A stretch of 64,000 nucleotides of DNA from Rhizobium sp. FKL33 (lineage in GTDB: Bacteria; Pseudomonadota; Alphaproteobacteria; Rhizobiales; Rhizobiaceae): positions 96,605-160,604 of the forward strand of contig NZ_STFX01000009.1 of NCBI RefSeq assembly GCF_005222915.1, in the 5' to 3' direction. Shown here in pieces: positions 25,013 through 34,662 of the stretch. The notes beneath the pieces were generated by a model that saw only the letters and a list, made by a program, of their open reading frames with translations, made no database searches and had not been told where the DNA came from. Each line of letters starts with the position of its first letter. Positions within the stretch are counted from its first letter, which is position 1. Made by a program: the position numbers and the translations under genes.

Positions 25013-25039
25013 TGTTCTGTAGTGATATATTTCAGAACA
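25013..25039 (-). promoter_or_regulatory. inverted repeat upstream of the ParA-HEPN operon
   Basis: TGTTCTG and CAGAACA form a perfect 7-bp inverted repeat with 13 AT-rich bases between. It lies 24-50 nt upstream of the ParA-like start codon and could overlap its promoter (TATATC between the arms). Likely an operator for autoregulation. Confidence 0.4.
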
Positions 25040-25227
25040 TGAAGACGTATCCATCTACATATACCTGCATTCTTTACGTTCAGTTATGCTGCGGCTATGC
25101 TTTTTCGCAGCACATAAACTTTTAGCATTTCATTCAAACAATTGATTCAACCATTCCCTCCACGCGATGGATCGCGCCTCCGTCCTCCCATAGCATCGGC
25201 CACATTCCCACTGCTCCGGACCCCGCC

Positions 25228-25860
25228 ATGCCCCTTCTCGACGCCGATCTCCTCCATCCCATCACGCTGCCCGACGGGACCGTCTATCGCGACACCGTGC
25301 ATCTGAAACAGGCGATCGACCATCCGCGCATCGAGGTCGGCGACTACAGCTATTTCACTCATTCGGGCCGCGTGGAGGAGACCGCGGGGATTCTGGCGCC
25401 GTATCTTGGTCCCGGCTGCCGGGAAAAACTGGTGATCGGCAAATTCGTGCAGATCGCCCGCGGCAGCTATTTCATCACCAGTTCCGCCAATCACCCGATG
25501 GCCGGGGTTACCGCCTATCCCTTCCGCATCTTCAAGCCGGAAACCTTTGGCTACAAGGATCTGCCGGTCAGGGATACGGTGGTCGGCCACGACGTTTGGA
25601 TCGGCCATGAGGCGGCGATCATGCCGGGGGTGCGGATCGGGCCGGGCGCCATCATCGCGGCCCGCGCCGTGGTGACGCGGCATGTCCCCGCCTATGCCGT
25701 CGTCGGCGGCAATCCGGCCGGGATCATCCGCATGCGCTATCCCGACGATGTGATCGCTGACCTCCTCGACCTCGCCTGGTGGGATTGGCCGATCGCCAAG
25801 ATCGAGGCCAATCTTCCGTATCTCGAAAGCGGGGATATCGAGGCGCTCAAGCGGGCGTGA
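25228..25860 (+). CDS. CatB/Vat-type hexapeptide acetyltransferase
   Basis: The 210-residue protein is a left-handed beta-helix acyltransferase of the xenobiotic acetyltransferase group: [45 protein letters not shown] with the catalytic histidine, [54 protein letters not shown]. Such enzymes use acetyl-CoA to acetylate antibiotics (chloramphenicol, streptogramins) or sugars. The ribosome site is weak. It stands alone between the AT-rich island and the glycerol locus and has ordinary GC-rich codon use. Substrate uncertain. Confidence 0.85.
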   Translation: MPLLDADLLHPITLPDGTVYRDTVHLKQAIDHPRIEVGDYSYFTHSGRVEETAGILAPYLGPGCREKLVIGKFVQIARGSYFITSSANHPMAGVTAYPFRIFKPETFGYKDLPVRDTVVGHDVWIGHEAAIMPGVRIGPGAIIAARAVVTRHVPAYAVVGGNPAGIIRMRYPDDVIADLLDLAWWDWPIAKIEANLPYLESGDIEALKRA

Positions 25861-25909
25861 GGGGGGCACCGCGCTGGGTCCGCCGCGTGGCTTCTGTCGC
25901 CCGTCCAAT

Positions 25910-25936
25910 AAAAAAACCGGGGCGTTTCCGCCCCGG
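25910..25936 (-). terminator. terminator of the glp operon
   Basis: Perfect 8-bp stem CCGGGGCG / CGCCCCGG with a 4-nt loop; read on the minus strand it is followed by a run of seven T. It lies 26 nt beyond the glpV stop. Confidence 0.8.
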
Positions 25937-25962
25937 TCCGTGACGTCACAGCGTGGCGTCGA

Positions 25963-27684
25963 TTACTTCTGCCAGCTCTTCACCAGTTCGTCATAGTTGA
26001 CGGTGAGGGGCTTTTCCTTCTCGTTCTCGATCTTCAGCTGCGGAGCGAGATGGCCGTTCTTCACGGCGTCGGCGTTCCAGTAGGCGAGATCATGCTCTTC
26101 GGCGAGCTTCGGGCCGATGTCGCCCTGGACGCCTGCGCGTTCCAGACGGCTCAGCACCTTTTCCTGCTCGGCGCAGAGCGAGTCCATGGCTTCCTGGGCG
26201 GTCTTGGCGCCCGAAGAGGCGTCGCCGATCGCCTGCCACCACAGCTGGGCCAGCTTCGGATAGTCCGGAACGTTGGTGCCGGTCGGCGACCACTGCACGC
26301 GGGCCGGCGAGCGATAGAACTCAATCAGGCCGCCGAGCTTCGGCGCGCGGTCCGTGAAGCTCTTGTGCTGGATGGTCGATTCGCGGATCAGCGTCAGGCC
26401 GACATGGCTCTTCTTGACGTCCACGGTCTTGGAGGTGACGAACTGCGCATAGAGCCAGGCGGCCTTGGCGCGATCGTCAGGCGTGGACTTCAGCAGCGTC
26501 CAGGAACCCACGTCCTGATAGCCGAGCTTCATGCCGTCCTTCCAGTAGACGCCATGCGGCGACGGCGCGAAACGCCACTTCGGCGTGCCGTCGGCGTTGA
26601 CCACCGGCAGGCCGTCCTTGACCATGTCGGCGGTGAAGGCGGTGTACATGAACATCTGCTGGGCGATTTCGCCCTGGGCCGGCACCGGGCCGGATTCCGA
26701 GAAGGTCATGCCCTGAGCGGCGGCCGGCGCATAGGCCTTCAGCCAGTCGAGGTATTTCTGGATGGCGTAGACCGAAGCCGGGCCGTTGGTGTCGCCGCCG
26801 CGGGCGACGCAGGAGCCGACCGGCTGGGACTTTTCATTGACCTTGATGCCCCATTCGTCGACGGGCAGACCGTTCGGAAGGCCCTTGTCGCCATTGCCGG
26901 CCATCGACAGCCAGGCGTCGGTGAAGCGCCAGCCGAGCGAGGGGTCCTTCTTGCCGTAGTCCATGTGGCCATAGACCTTCTTGCCGTCGATTTCGCGACC
27001 GGTGAAGAATTCGGCGATGTCTTCGTAGGCAGACCAGTTGACCGGCACGCCGAGGTCGTAACCGTACTTGGCCTTGAAGTCGGCCTTGTTCTTCTCGTCG
27101 TTGAACCAGTCATAGCGGAACCAGTAGAGGTTCGCGAACTGCTGGTCGGGCAGCTGGTAGAGCTTGCCATCCGGGGCAGTGGTGAATTTCAGGCCGATGA
27201 AGTCGTTGAGGTCGAGACCGGGATTGGTCACGTCCTTGCCTTCGTTCGCCATCCAGTCGGTCAGCGAGCGAGCCTGCTTGTAGCGCCAATGGGTGCCGAT
27301 CAGGTCGGAGTCGTTGACATAGGCGTCATAGACGTTTTCGCCCGACTGCATCTGCGTCTGCAGCTTTTCGACGACGTCGCCTTCACCGATCAGGTCATGC
27401 GTGATCTTGATGCCGGTGATGGCGGTGAAGGCCGGAGCCAGCACCTTGGATTCATATTCATGCGTGGTGATGGTTTCGGAGACGACCTTGATCTCCATGC
27501 CGGCAAAGGGCTTGGCGGCGTCGACGAACCACTGCATTTCCTTTTCCTGGTCCGCGCGGGACAGGGTCGACAGATCGCCGACTTCCTTGTCCAGGAACTG
27601 CTTGGCTTCTTCCATGCCGGCAAAGGCCGTGCCGGCGAAAGCGAGCAGAATTGCCGCCGTCGATGTCAGTAGATGCTTTCGCAT
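25963..27684 (-). CDS. glpV: glycerol ABC transporter substrate-binding protein
   Basis: A 573-residue periplasmic solute-binding protein with signal peptide MRKHLLTSTAAILLAFAGTAFA. It is larger than usual CUT1 binding proteins, as are the GlpV proteins of rhizobial glycerol transporters, and shows DAYVNDSDLIGTHWRYKQ, PDQQFANLYWFRYDW, GWRFTDAWLSMAGNG and LTLIRESTIQHKSFTDRAP. It is the last gene of glpD-S-T-P-Q-U-V, the arrangement shown to be needed for glycerol use in Rhizobium leguminosarum. GGGAGGATCTT gives a strong ribosome site; a terminator follows. Confidence 0.88.
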   Translation of the reverse strand: MRKHLLTSTAAILLAFAGTAFAGMEEAKQFLDKEVGDLSTLSRADQEKEMQWFVDAAKPFAGMEIKVVSETITTHEYESKVLAPAFTAITGIKITHDLIGEGDVVEKLQTQMQSGENVYDAYVNDSDLIGTHWRYKQARSLTDWMANEGKDVTNPGLDLNDFIGLKFTTAPDGKLYQLPDQQFANLYWFRYDWFNDEKNKADFKAKYGYDLGVPVNWSAYEDIAEFFTGREIDGKKVYGHMDYGKKDPSLGWRFTDAWLSMAGNGDKGLPNGLPVDEWGIKVNEKSQPVGSCVARGGDTNGPASVYAIQKYLDWLKAYAPAAAQGMTFSESGPVPAQGEIAQQMFMYTAFTADMVKDGLPVVNADGTPKWRFAPSPHGVYWKDGMKLGYQDVGSWTLLKSTPDDRAKAAWLYAQFVTSKTVDVKKSHVGLTLIRESTIQHKSFTDRAPKLGGLIEFYRSPARVQWSPTGTNVPDYPKLAQLWWQAIGDASSGAKTAQEAMDSLCAEQEKVLSRLERAGVQGDIGPKLAEEHDLAYWNADAVKNGHLAPQLKIENEKEKPLTVNYDELVKSWQK

Positions 27685-27757
27685 AAGATCCTCCCATAGG
27701 TTTTGCGATTGCGTAGAAGGCGAACCGGCTCCCCCGGCGCGCCCATTCCTCCGTGGC

Positions 27758-28165
27758 TCACACCAGCTTGAACACGCCGAGCGCGTAGACGAGCGAGAGA
27801 GCCAGAGCCCACCACAGATTGGCGCCGATCAGGCCCAACCATGCGAGATGAATAAATGCCGAGCCGAGCAGCGAGATGAACAGACGGTCCCCCCGCGTCG
27901 TCTCGAAGCGCAGGATGCCGATACGAGGGTTTCCACCCGGCGAGGCGCTTTCCCAGACCGCCATCAGCGCCAGCAGAAAGGCGATGGTCATGAAGAACAG
28001 CGCGCCGGGAAAGGACCAGGCCATCCAGCCGCCCGGTATCAGCGGCGCATACCAGTCGACGGCGCCGTCCTTGACCGGCAGGCGCGAGGCGAGAAGGCCC
28101 ACGGCCCCGGCATAGACGAGAACAACGATGGCGAGCGCGAACGGCCAGCGACGAGTAGCGTTCAT
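27758..28165 (-). CDS. glpU: DUF2160 small membrane protein of the glycerol transporter
   Basis: The 135-residue protein has four hydrophobic segments (FALAIVVLVYAGAVGLLA, FFMTIAFLLALMAVW, LGSAFIHLAWLGLIGANLWW continuing to LALSLVYALG). It matches DUF2160/GlpU, a membrane protein found only in this type of glycerol ABC operon and of unclear role. Its ATG overlaps the last base of the glpQ stop (TGATG), so it is co-translated with the permease. Confidence 0.82.
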   Translation of the reverse strand: MNATRRWPFALAIVVLVYAGAVGLLASRLPVKDGAVDWYAPLIPGGWMAWSFPGALFFMTIAFLLALMAVWESASPGGNPRIGILRFETTRGDRLFISLLGSAFIHLAWLGLIGANLWWALALSLVYALGVFKLV

Positions 28166-28977
28166 CAGACCCTCCCCAGGGCAAAGCCCTTGGCGATGTA
28201 ATTGCGGACAAAATAGATCACCAGCGCGCCGGGGATCAGGGTCAGAACGCCGGCGGCGGCCAGCACCCCCCAGTCCATGCCGGACGCCGAGACGGTGCGC
28301 GTCATGGTCGCGGCGATCGGCTTGGCGTCGGTCGTGGTCAGCGTGCGGGCGAGCAGCAGTTCGACCCAGGAGAACATGAAGCAGAAGAAGGCGGCGACCC
28401 CGATGCCCGAAGCGATCAGCGGCGTGAAGATCTTCACGAAGAAGCGCGGGAAAGAATAACCGTCGATATAAGCGGTTTCATCGATCTCCTTCGGCACGCC
28501 CGACATGAAGCCTTCGAGGATCCAGACCGCCAGCGGCACGTTGAACAGGCAGTGGGCGAGCGCGACCGCGATATGCGTGTCGATCAGGCCGAAGGCCGAA
28601 TAGAGCTGGAAGAAGGGCAAGGCGAACACAGCCGGCGGCGCCATGCGGTTGGTGAGCAGCCAGAAGAACAGGTGCTTGTCGCCCAAAAACCGGTAGCGCG
28701 AGAAGGCGTAGGCGGCCGGCAGCGCCACAGACACTGAGATGACCGTGTTGAGCGCCACATAAATGATCGAATTGATATAGCCCGAATACCAGGCCGGATC
28801 GGTGAAGATCACGGTGTAGTTCCGGAGCGTCGGATTGGCCGGCCAGAGCGAGAAGGCGCCGGTGATCTCGGCGTTGGTCTTGAAGCTCATGTTCACGAGC
28901 CAGTAGATCGGCGCGAGCAGGAACAGGATATAGAGCGTCGAGACGAGGAAGGCGCCGTAGCGAGGGGACTTGGTCAT
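28165..28977 (-). CDS. glpQ: glycerol ABC transporter permease
   Basis: A 270-residue inner-membrane permease of the MalG type with six predicted helices and the EAA loop motif in LEGFMSGVPKEIDETAYIDGYSFPRFFVKIFTPLI, which contacts the ATPases. N-terminal PRYGAFLVSTLYILFLLAPIYWLVNMSFK is typical. It partners GlpP. Only four bases separate it from the glpP stop, and AAAGGCTGAG overlapping that stop serves as ribosome site. Not to be confused with the E. coli phosphodiesterase also called GlpQ. Confidence 0.88.
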   Translation of the reverse strand: MTKSPRYGAFLVSTLYILFLLAPIYWLVNMSFKTNAEITGAFSLWPANPTLRNYTVIFTDPAWYSGYINSIIYVALNTVISVSVALPAAYAFSRYRFLGDKHLFFWLLTNRMAPPAVFALPFFQLYSAFGLIDTHIAVALAHCLFNVPLAVWILEGFMSGVPKEIDETAYIDGYSFPRFFVKIFTPLIASGIGVAAFFCFMFSWVELLLARTLTTTDAKPIAATMTRTVSASGMDWGVLAAAGVLTLIPGALVIYFVRNYIAKGFALGRV

Positions 28978-28981
28978 GGTC

Positions 28982-29848
28982 TCAGCCTTTCTGGTCGCTC
29001 GAGGTCATCACGGTGTAGAAGATCCATGACAACAGCAGGATGATCAGGAAGTAGATGATGGAGAGCGCGGCGGCCGGGCCGAGGTCGAACTGGCCGACCG
29101 CCATCTTGACGAGGTCGATCGACAGGAAGGTGGTCGAGTTGCCGGGGCCGCCGCCGGTGACGACGAAGGGCTCGGTATAGATCATGAAACTGTCCATGAA
29201 GCGCAAGAGCACGGCGATCAGCAGCACCCGCTTCATCTTGGGCAGTTCGATGTAGCGGAACACGGACCAGCGCGAGGCGCCGTCGATCTTGGCGGCCTGG
29301 TAATAGGCTTCGGGGATCGAAACGAGGCCGGCATAGCAGAGCAGCACGACGAGGCTCGTCCAGTGCCAGACATCCATGATGACCAGCGTCACCCAGGCGT
29401 CGATGGGGTCGCGGACGTAGTTATAGTCGACGCCGATGGCTTCGAGCGAGTAGCCGAGCAGGCCGATGTCGACGCGGCCGAAGATCTGCCAGATCGTGCC
29501 GACCACGTTCCACGGAATGAGCAGCGGCAGCGCCATCAGCACGAGGCAGACCGGCACGCCCAGGCCCTTCTTGGGCATGTTGAGTGCAATGAAGATGCCG
29601 AGCGGCACTTCGATCGCCAGGATGATGAAGGAGAACAGCAGGTTGCGCTGCAGCGCCGACCAGAAGCGTTCCGACGACAGCGTGTCAGAAAACCACTCGG
29701 CCCCGGCCCAGAAGAATTCGTTGTTGCCGAATGTGTCCTGCACCGAATAGTTCACCACCGTCATCAGCGGCACCACGGCGGAGAAGGCGACCAGCGCCAG
29801 CACCGGCAGGACCATGAACCAGGCCTTGTTGTTCCAGGTCTTGTTCAT
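28982..29848 (-). CDS. glpP: glycerol ABC transporter permease
   Basis: A 288-residue MalF-type permease with six helices (WFMVLPVLALVAFSAVVPLMTVV at the N-terminus) and the EAA loop in GLVSIPEAYYQAAKIDGASRWSVFRYIELPKMKRVLLIAVLLR, read across residues 176-218. It forms the translocation pore with GlpQ. The start follows the glpT stop with GGAGGCCTGAG as ribosome site. Its place in the glp locus supports glycerol uptake. Confidence 0.88.
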   Translation of the reverse strand: MNKTWNNKAWFMVLPVLALVAFSAVVPLMTVVNYSVQDTFGNNEFFWAGAEWFSDTLSSERFWSALQRNLLFSFIILAIEVPLGIFIALNMPKKGLGVPVCLVLMALPLLIPWNVVGTIWQIFGRVDIGLLGYSLEAIGVDYNYVRDPIDAWVTLVIMDVWHWTSLVVLLCYAGLVSIPEAYYQAAKIDGASRWSVFRYIELPKMKRVLLIAVLLRFMDSFMIYTEPFVVTGGGPGNSTTFLSIDLVKMAVGQFDLGPAAALSIIYFLIILLLSWIFYTVMTSSDQKG

Positions 29849-29849
29849 C

Positions 29850-30920
<1,071 letters not shown>

Positions 30921-30930
30921 GGTCTTCTCC

Positions 30931-32001
30931 TCAGGCCGCAAGCGCAGCGTTGCGCCCGTCCTCACGGAAGGCGAGCAGGTGGCGCGTGTCCAGATAGACC
31001 ATCAGATCGGTGCCGGGGGCGATATCATGCACGCCCTTGGTCAGCATGACCCAGGTTTCCGATCCATGGTCCAGATGCACGAAACTTTCCGAACCGGTGA
31101 TTTCCGTCACCGCCACCCGGGCGGGCAGGGCCGCCGTCTCGATGCTGACGGGCTTGGGCGACAGGTGATGCGGCCGGAAACCGATGGTCAGCTTGCCATC
31201 CGGCACATGCGCCATGTCGCGCGGCGTGGAGATCTCGGCGCCGCCTTCCAGCGCCAGCACCTCGCCGCGCTTGACGGCGGCGATCATGTTGAGCGGCGGA
31301 TCGGAGAAGGTCTGCGCGGTGAGGAGATCCGTCGGGCGACGGAAGACGTCGACCGTCGGACCATATTGCGTTACGCGGCCTTCATGCAGCGTCGCCGTGG
31401 CTCCACCCAATAGCAGGGCTTCTGTGGGTTCGGTGGTGGCGTAAACAAAGATCGCGCCGGTTTCGGCAAAGATGCGCGGCAGTTCTGCGCGCAGTTCCTC
31501 GCGGAGCTTGTAATCGAGATTGGCGAGCGGCTCGTCGAGCAGGACCAGGCCGGCATTCTTGACGATGGCGCGAGCAAGCGCGGTGCGCTGCTGTTGGCCG
31601 CCGGAGAGTTCGAGCGGCAGGCGCTTGAGATAGGGGGTGAGGCGAAGCAGTTCGGCCGCCTTCATCACCTGGCGTTCGATCTCGGCGCGATCGGCGCCCT
31701 TCACGCGCAGAGGCGAAGCGATGTTCTCATAGACCGTCATCGCCGGATAATTGATGAACTGCTGGTAGACCATCGCGACATTGCGCGCCTGCACGGGAAC
31801 GCCCGTCACATCCTTGCCGTCGAAGAAAACCGAGCCTTTCGTCGGGCGGTCGAGCCCAGCCATCAGCCGCATCAGCGTGGTCTTGCCTGACAGCGTCGGG
31901 CCGAGCAGCACGTTGAGCGAGCCTTTTTCGAGGCGCATGGACACATCGGTGATGTGACGCTCCGCGCCGACGTGTTTGCACACGCCCTTGAATTCCAGCA
32001 T
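30931..32001 (-). CDS. glpS: glycerol ABC transporter ATPase with altered H-loop
   Basis: A 356-residue ABC ATPase of the MalK/UgpC type. Walker A is GPTLSGKTTL, Q-loop VYQQFINYPAMTV, signature LSGGQQQRTALARA, Walker B LVLLDEP, D-loop LANLD. The H-loop reads FVYATTEPTEALLL where MalK-like proteins have VTHDQxEAM, so the switch histidine is threonine. The C-terminal regulatory domain starts near residue 235. Ten bases separate it from glpT; GGAGGAGGAAC is its ribosome site. It supplies the intact signature for the GlpT nucleotide site. Confidence 0.88.
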   Translation of the reverse strand: MLEFKGVCKHVGAERHITDVSMRLEKGSLNVLLGPTLSGKTTLMRLMAGLDRPTKGSVFFDGKDVTGVPVQARNVAMVYQQFINYPAMTVYENIASPLRVKGADRAEIERQVMKAAELLRLTPYLKRLPLELSGGQQQRTALARAIVKNAGLVLLDEPLANLDYKLREELRAELPRIFAETGAIFVYATTEPTEALLLGGATATLHEGRVTQYGPTVDVFRRPTDLLTAQTFSDPPLNMIAAVKRGEVLALEGGAEISTPRDMAHVPDGKLTIGFRPHHLSPKPVSIETAALPARVAVTEITGSESFVHLDHGSETWVMLTKGVHDIAPGTDLMVYLDTRHLLAFREDGRNAALAA

Positions 32002-32061
32002 TGTTCCTCCTCCCCAGCAGGACTGTGCCGTCAGCGGCCCTCTCGGCCTATGTCGTCAGTC

Positions 32062-33582
32062 CTACTGTGCGGCGGCGCGTGCGCTCCGCCGTTCCTGCAT
32101 ATAGGCCTCCAGCGCAGCCACGCTGTCGGCGTCGAGTTTCAAACCAAGCTTGGTGCGGCGCCAGAGAACGTCCTCGGCGTCCACCGCCCATTCCTGGTCC
32201 ATGAGATAGTTGACTTCCGCTTCGGTCAGATCGCCGCCGAAGATGCGGCCGAGATCGGCCAGGCTTCCGGCGCTCTTGGTGATGACGAATGCCTTGGTGC
32301 CGTAAAGGCGCACGAGACGTTCGGCGAGCGCGCCCGGCAGCCAGGGCTTTTCGGTCCGCAGCCGCGACACCAGTCCGCCAAAGCCGTTGCGGTCGAAATC
32401 TCCGCCCGGCAGCGTCGCGCCTTCGGTCCAGGGTTTGCCCTTTGCGCCGAGCACCGCCTCGATCTTTTCGAGCATGGATTCGGCGAGCTTGCGATAGGTG
32501 GTGATCTTGCCGCCGAAGACGTTGAGCATCTGCGGCTCGCCTTCGCCGCCGACCGCCTTCAACACGTAATCGCGGGTGGCTTCCTGCGCTTTGGAGGCGC
32601 CGTCGTCATAAAGCGGGCGCACGCCGGAATAGGACCAAACCATGTCTGCCCGGGTCACAGGCTCCTTGAAATATTCCGAAGCGCCGGCGCAGAGATAGTC
32701 GATCTCGTCGTCGGTGATCTTCACATCGGCCGGATCGCCCTTGTAGTCGCGATCCGTGGTGCCGATCAGGGTGAAATCCTGTTCATAGGGGATGGCGAAG
32801 AAGATGCGGCCGTCATTGTTCTGGAAGAAATAGGCGCGGGGATCGGCGAATTTCTTCTTCACCACGATATGGCTGCCTTGGACCAGGCGCACATTATGCG
32901 TGTTGGAGCCGGCGGCGTTCTGCAGAAGCTTGTCGACCCAGGGGCCGGCGGCGTTGACGAACAGCTTGGCCTTGACGGTGTCGCGCGCGCCGGTCAGCAC
33001 GTCTTCGACCACGATGGCCCAGAGGCCGCCTTCACGGCGGGCCGAGACCACCTTGGCGCGGGTGCGGATCGTCGCGCCGCGATCGGCGGCATCGCGGGCG
33101 TTGAGCACCACGAGACGGGCGTCGTTGACCCAGCAATCCGAATATTCGAAAGCCTTGCGGAAACGGTCCTTGAGCGGCTTGCCGGCGGGGTCGCGGGTGA
33201 GATCGAGCACCTGGGTGGCCGGCAGCGCCTTGCGGCCGCCGATATGGTCGTAAAGGAACAGGCCGAGGCGGATGAGCCAGCCGGGCCGCATATCCTTGTG
33301 CAGCGGCAGAACGAAACGCAGCGGCCAGATGATATGCGGCGCCATGCCCCAGAGCACTTCGCGCTCCATCAGCGCCTCGCGCACCAGGCGAAATTCGTAA
33401 TGTTCGAGATAACGCAGACCGCCATGGATGAGCTTGGTCGACCAGGACGAGGTGCCGGACGCCAGATCCTTCATTTCCGCCAGATAGACGGTGTAGCCGC
33501 GACCCACCGCGTCGCGGGCGATGCCACAGCCATTGATGCCGCCGCCCGCAATGAAAACATCATGGATCACGTCTGTCGTCAC
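32062..33582 (-). CDS. glpD: aerobic glycerol-3-phosphate dehydrogenase
   Basis: GlpD is a membrane-associated FAD enzyme that oxidises glycerol-3-phosphate to dihydroxyacetone phosphate and passes electrons to quinone. The 506-residue protein has the FAD motif VFIAGGGINGCGIARDAVGRG, SGTSSWSTKLIHGGLRYLE, LLQNAAG with LVQGSHIVV, TLIGTTDRDYKGDP and VFGGKITTYRKLAE. The start is GTG at 33582 behind GGGAGAGAATC. It is the first gene of the glp operon, with two GlpR-like operator repeats upstream. No glycerol kinase gene is present in the window. Confidence 0.95.
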   Translation of the reverse strand: MTTDVIHDVFIAGGGINGCGIARDAVGRGYTVYLAEMKDLASGTSSWSTKLIHGGLRYLEHYEFRLVREALMEREVLWGMAPHIIWPLRFVLPLHKDMRPGWLIRLGLFLYDHIGGRKALPATQVLDLTRDPAGKPLKDRFRKAFEYSDCWVNDARLVVLNARDAADRGATIRTRAKVVSARREGGLWAIVVEDVLTGARDTVKAKLFVNAAGPWVDKLLQNAAGSNTHNVRLVQGSHIVVKKKFADPRAYFFQNNDGRIFFAIPYEQDFTLIGTTDRDYKGDPADVKITDDEIDYLCAGASEYFKEPVTRADMVWSYSGVRPLYDDGASKAQEATRDYVLKAVGGEGEPQMLNVFGGKITTYRKLAESMLEKIEAVLGAKGKPWTEGATLPGGDFDRNGFGGLVSRLRTEKPWLPGALAERLVRLYGTKAFVITKSAGSLADLGRIFGGDLTEAEVNYLMDQEWAVDAEDVLWRRTKLGLKLDADSVAALEAYMQERRSARAAAQ

Positions 33583-33643
33583 GATTCTCTCCCTTTTCGC
33601 ATTGCAACATTTATCGCAATTGCGAAACTGAAATCATTCAAAG

Positions 33644-33679
33644 CGAAAACAAAACGAATGTCAATCGAAAACAAACGAG
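33644..33679 (-). promoter_or_regulatory. GlpR-like operator repeats before glpD
   Basis: CGAAAACAAAACGA (from 33644) and CGAAAACAAACGA (from 33666) are direct repeats 22 nt apart, about two helical turns, 60-100 nt upstream of the glpD start. Similar AACGAAA/TTTCGTT sequences precede glpR, as expected for a DeoR-family operator. Confidence 0.55.
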
Positions 33680-33709
33680 GTAAAATTTTACCGAGCATTA
33701 CTAGAAAAT

Positions 33710-34504
33710 TTACTGAGCGGTTGCGCTGCGAATGTCGGTTTGCGCCGCCGTCTCGACGAGGTTTACCCCGTTTTCACGACAGATTTTCTGCACGCTCGGG
33801 GGATAACAGCGGTCGGTGACGAAAGTGTGCACCTGCGAAATATGCGCGATTCTGACCGGCGCGGTGCGTTCGAATTTCGTCGAATCCGCCACCAGGATGA
33901 CGTGGCGGGCATTGGCGATGATCGCCTGGGCTACTTTCACTTCGCGAAAATCATAATCTAGGAGCGCGCCGTCGTCGTCGATCGCAGATGCGCCGATCAC
34001 GGCGTAATCGACCTTGAACTGGCGGATGAAATCGACGGCGGCTTCGCCGACTACGCCGCCGTCTGCAGCGCGCACCACGCCGCCGGCAATGACCACCTCG
34101 AATTGTGGGTAAACGCGCAACCTGTTGGCTACATTGATATTATTGGTGATGATCATCAGCCGGCCATGGTCAAGCAAGGCCTGGCCTACAGCTTCCGTCG
34201 TCGTGCCGATATTGACAAACAGCGAGGCGTTGTCGGGGATGAGGCCCGCTGCGGCGCGGCCGATCGCTTCTTTTTCTCCGGCGGCGATCTGGCGGCGCTG
34301 CTCATACTGCATGTTCTCGGTGCCGGAAGGAAACACGGCGCCGCCATGGATGCGGTTGAGCAGCTTCTTCTCACAGAGATCGTTGAGATCCTTGCGGATG
34401 GTCTGCGGCGTCATGTCGAAGCGTGAGGCCAGGTCTTCCACCAGCACCTTGCCATGCGTCTTGGCGATATCGAGGATCTGTTGATGGCGGGGTGAAAGAA
34501 ACAT
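33710..34504 (-). CDS. glpR: DeoR-family glycerol regulon repressor
   Basis: The start at 34504 (MFLSPRHQQILDIAK) is chosen as DeoR proteins begin right at the helix-turn-helix; the open frame upstream would run through the operator repeats. The 264 residues comprise the HTH (about 1-56, VLVEDLASRFDMTPQTIRKDLNDL, NRIHGGAV) and the sugar-phosphate sensing domain (SLFVNIGTTTEAVGQAL, ITNNINVANRL, VVRAADGGVVG, VILVADSTKFER). E. coli GlpR releases DNA on binding glycerol-3-phosphate. It lies upstream of glpD on the same strand with 127 nt between, each with its own operator. Confidence 0.9.
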   Translation of the reverse strand: MFLSPRHQQILDIAKTHGKVLVEDLASRFDMTPQTIRKDLNDLCEKKLLNRIHGGAVFPSGTENMQYEQRRQIAAGEKEAIGRAAAGLIPDNASLFVNIGTTTEAVGQALLDHGRLMIITNNINVANRLRVYPQFEVVIAGGVVRAADGGVVGEAAVDFIRQFKVDYAVIGASAIDDDGALLDYDFREVKVAQAIIANARHVILVADSTKFERTAPVRIAHISQVHTFVTDRCYPPSVQKICRENGVNLVETAAQTDIRSATAQ

Positions 34505-34515
34505 GCGCGCGGGTC

Positions 34516-34560
34516 CGTCGTTTCGTTTTCGCTCCGAAGATAGAACGAAAAAAACGAAAG
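34516..34560 (-). promoter_or_regulatory. GlpR-like operator repeats before glpR
   Basis: TCGTTTCGTTTTCG at 34518-34531 and AACGAAAAAAACGAAAG at 34544-34560 are repeats of the same CGTTT/AAACG theme in opposite orientation, directly upstream of the glpR start. They suggest autorepression. Confidence 0.5.
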
Positions 34561-34662
34561 TAAAGCCTGGCGAACATTTCCGCGCGCCTCGCGCGCCACG
34601 CAAGGTCCGGGAAACGGTGGGCGTGTAGCTGGTCTTCAAACCGAGTTGGGAAGGCAGGCGCG

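Noticed and set aside
26050-27672. A 540-codon plus-strand open frame antisense to glpV
   Set aside because: Same reason: it lies within a gene with a clear signal peptide and operon context.
31954-33819. A 621-codon plus-strand open frame antisense to glpD
   Set aside because: Shadow of glpD in high-GC DNA; composition is that of translated antisense and there is no ribosome site.
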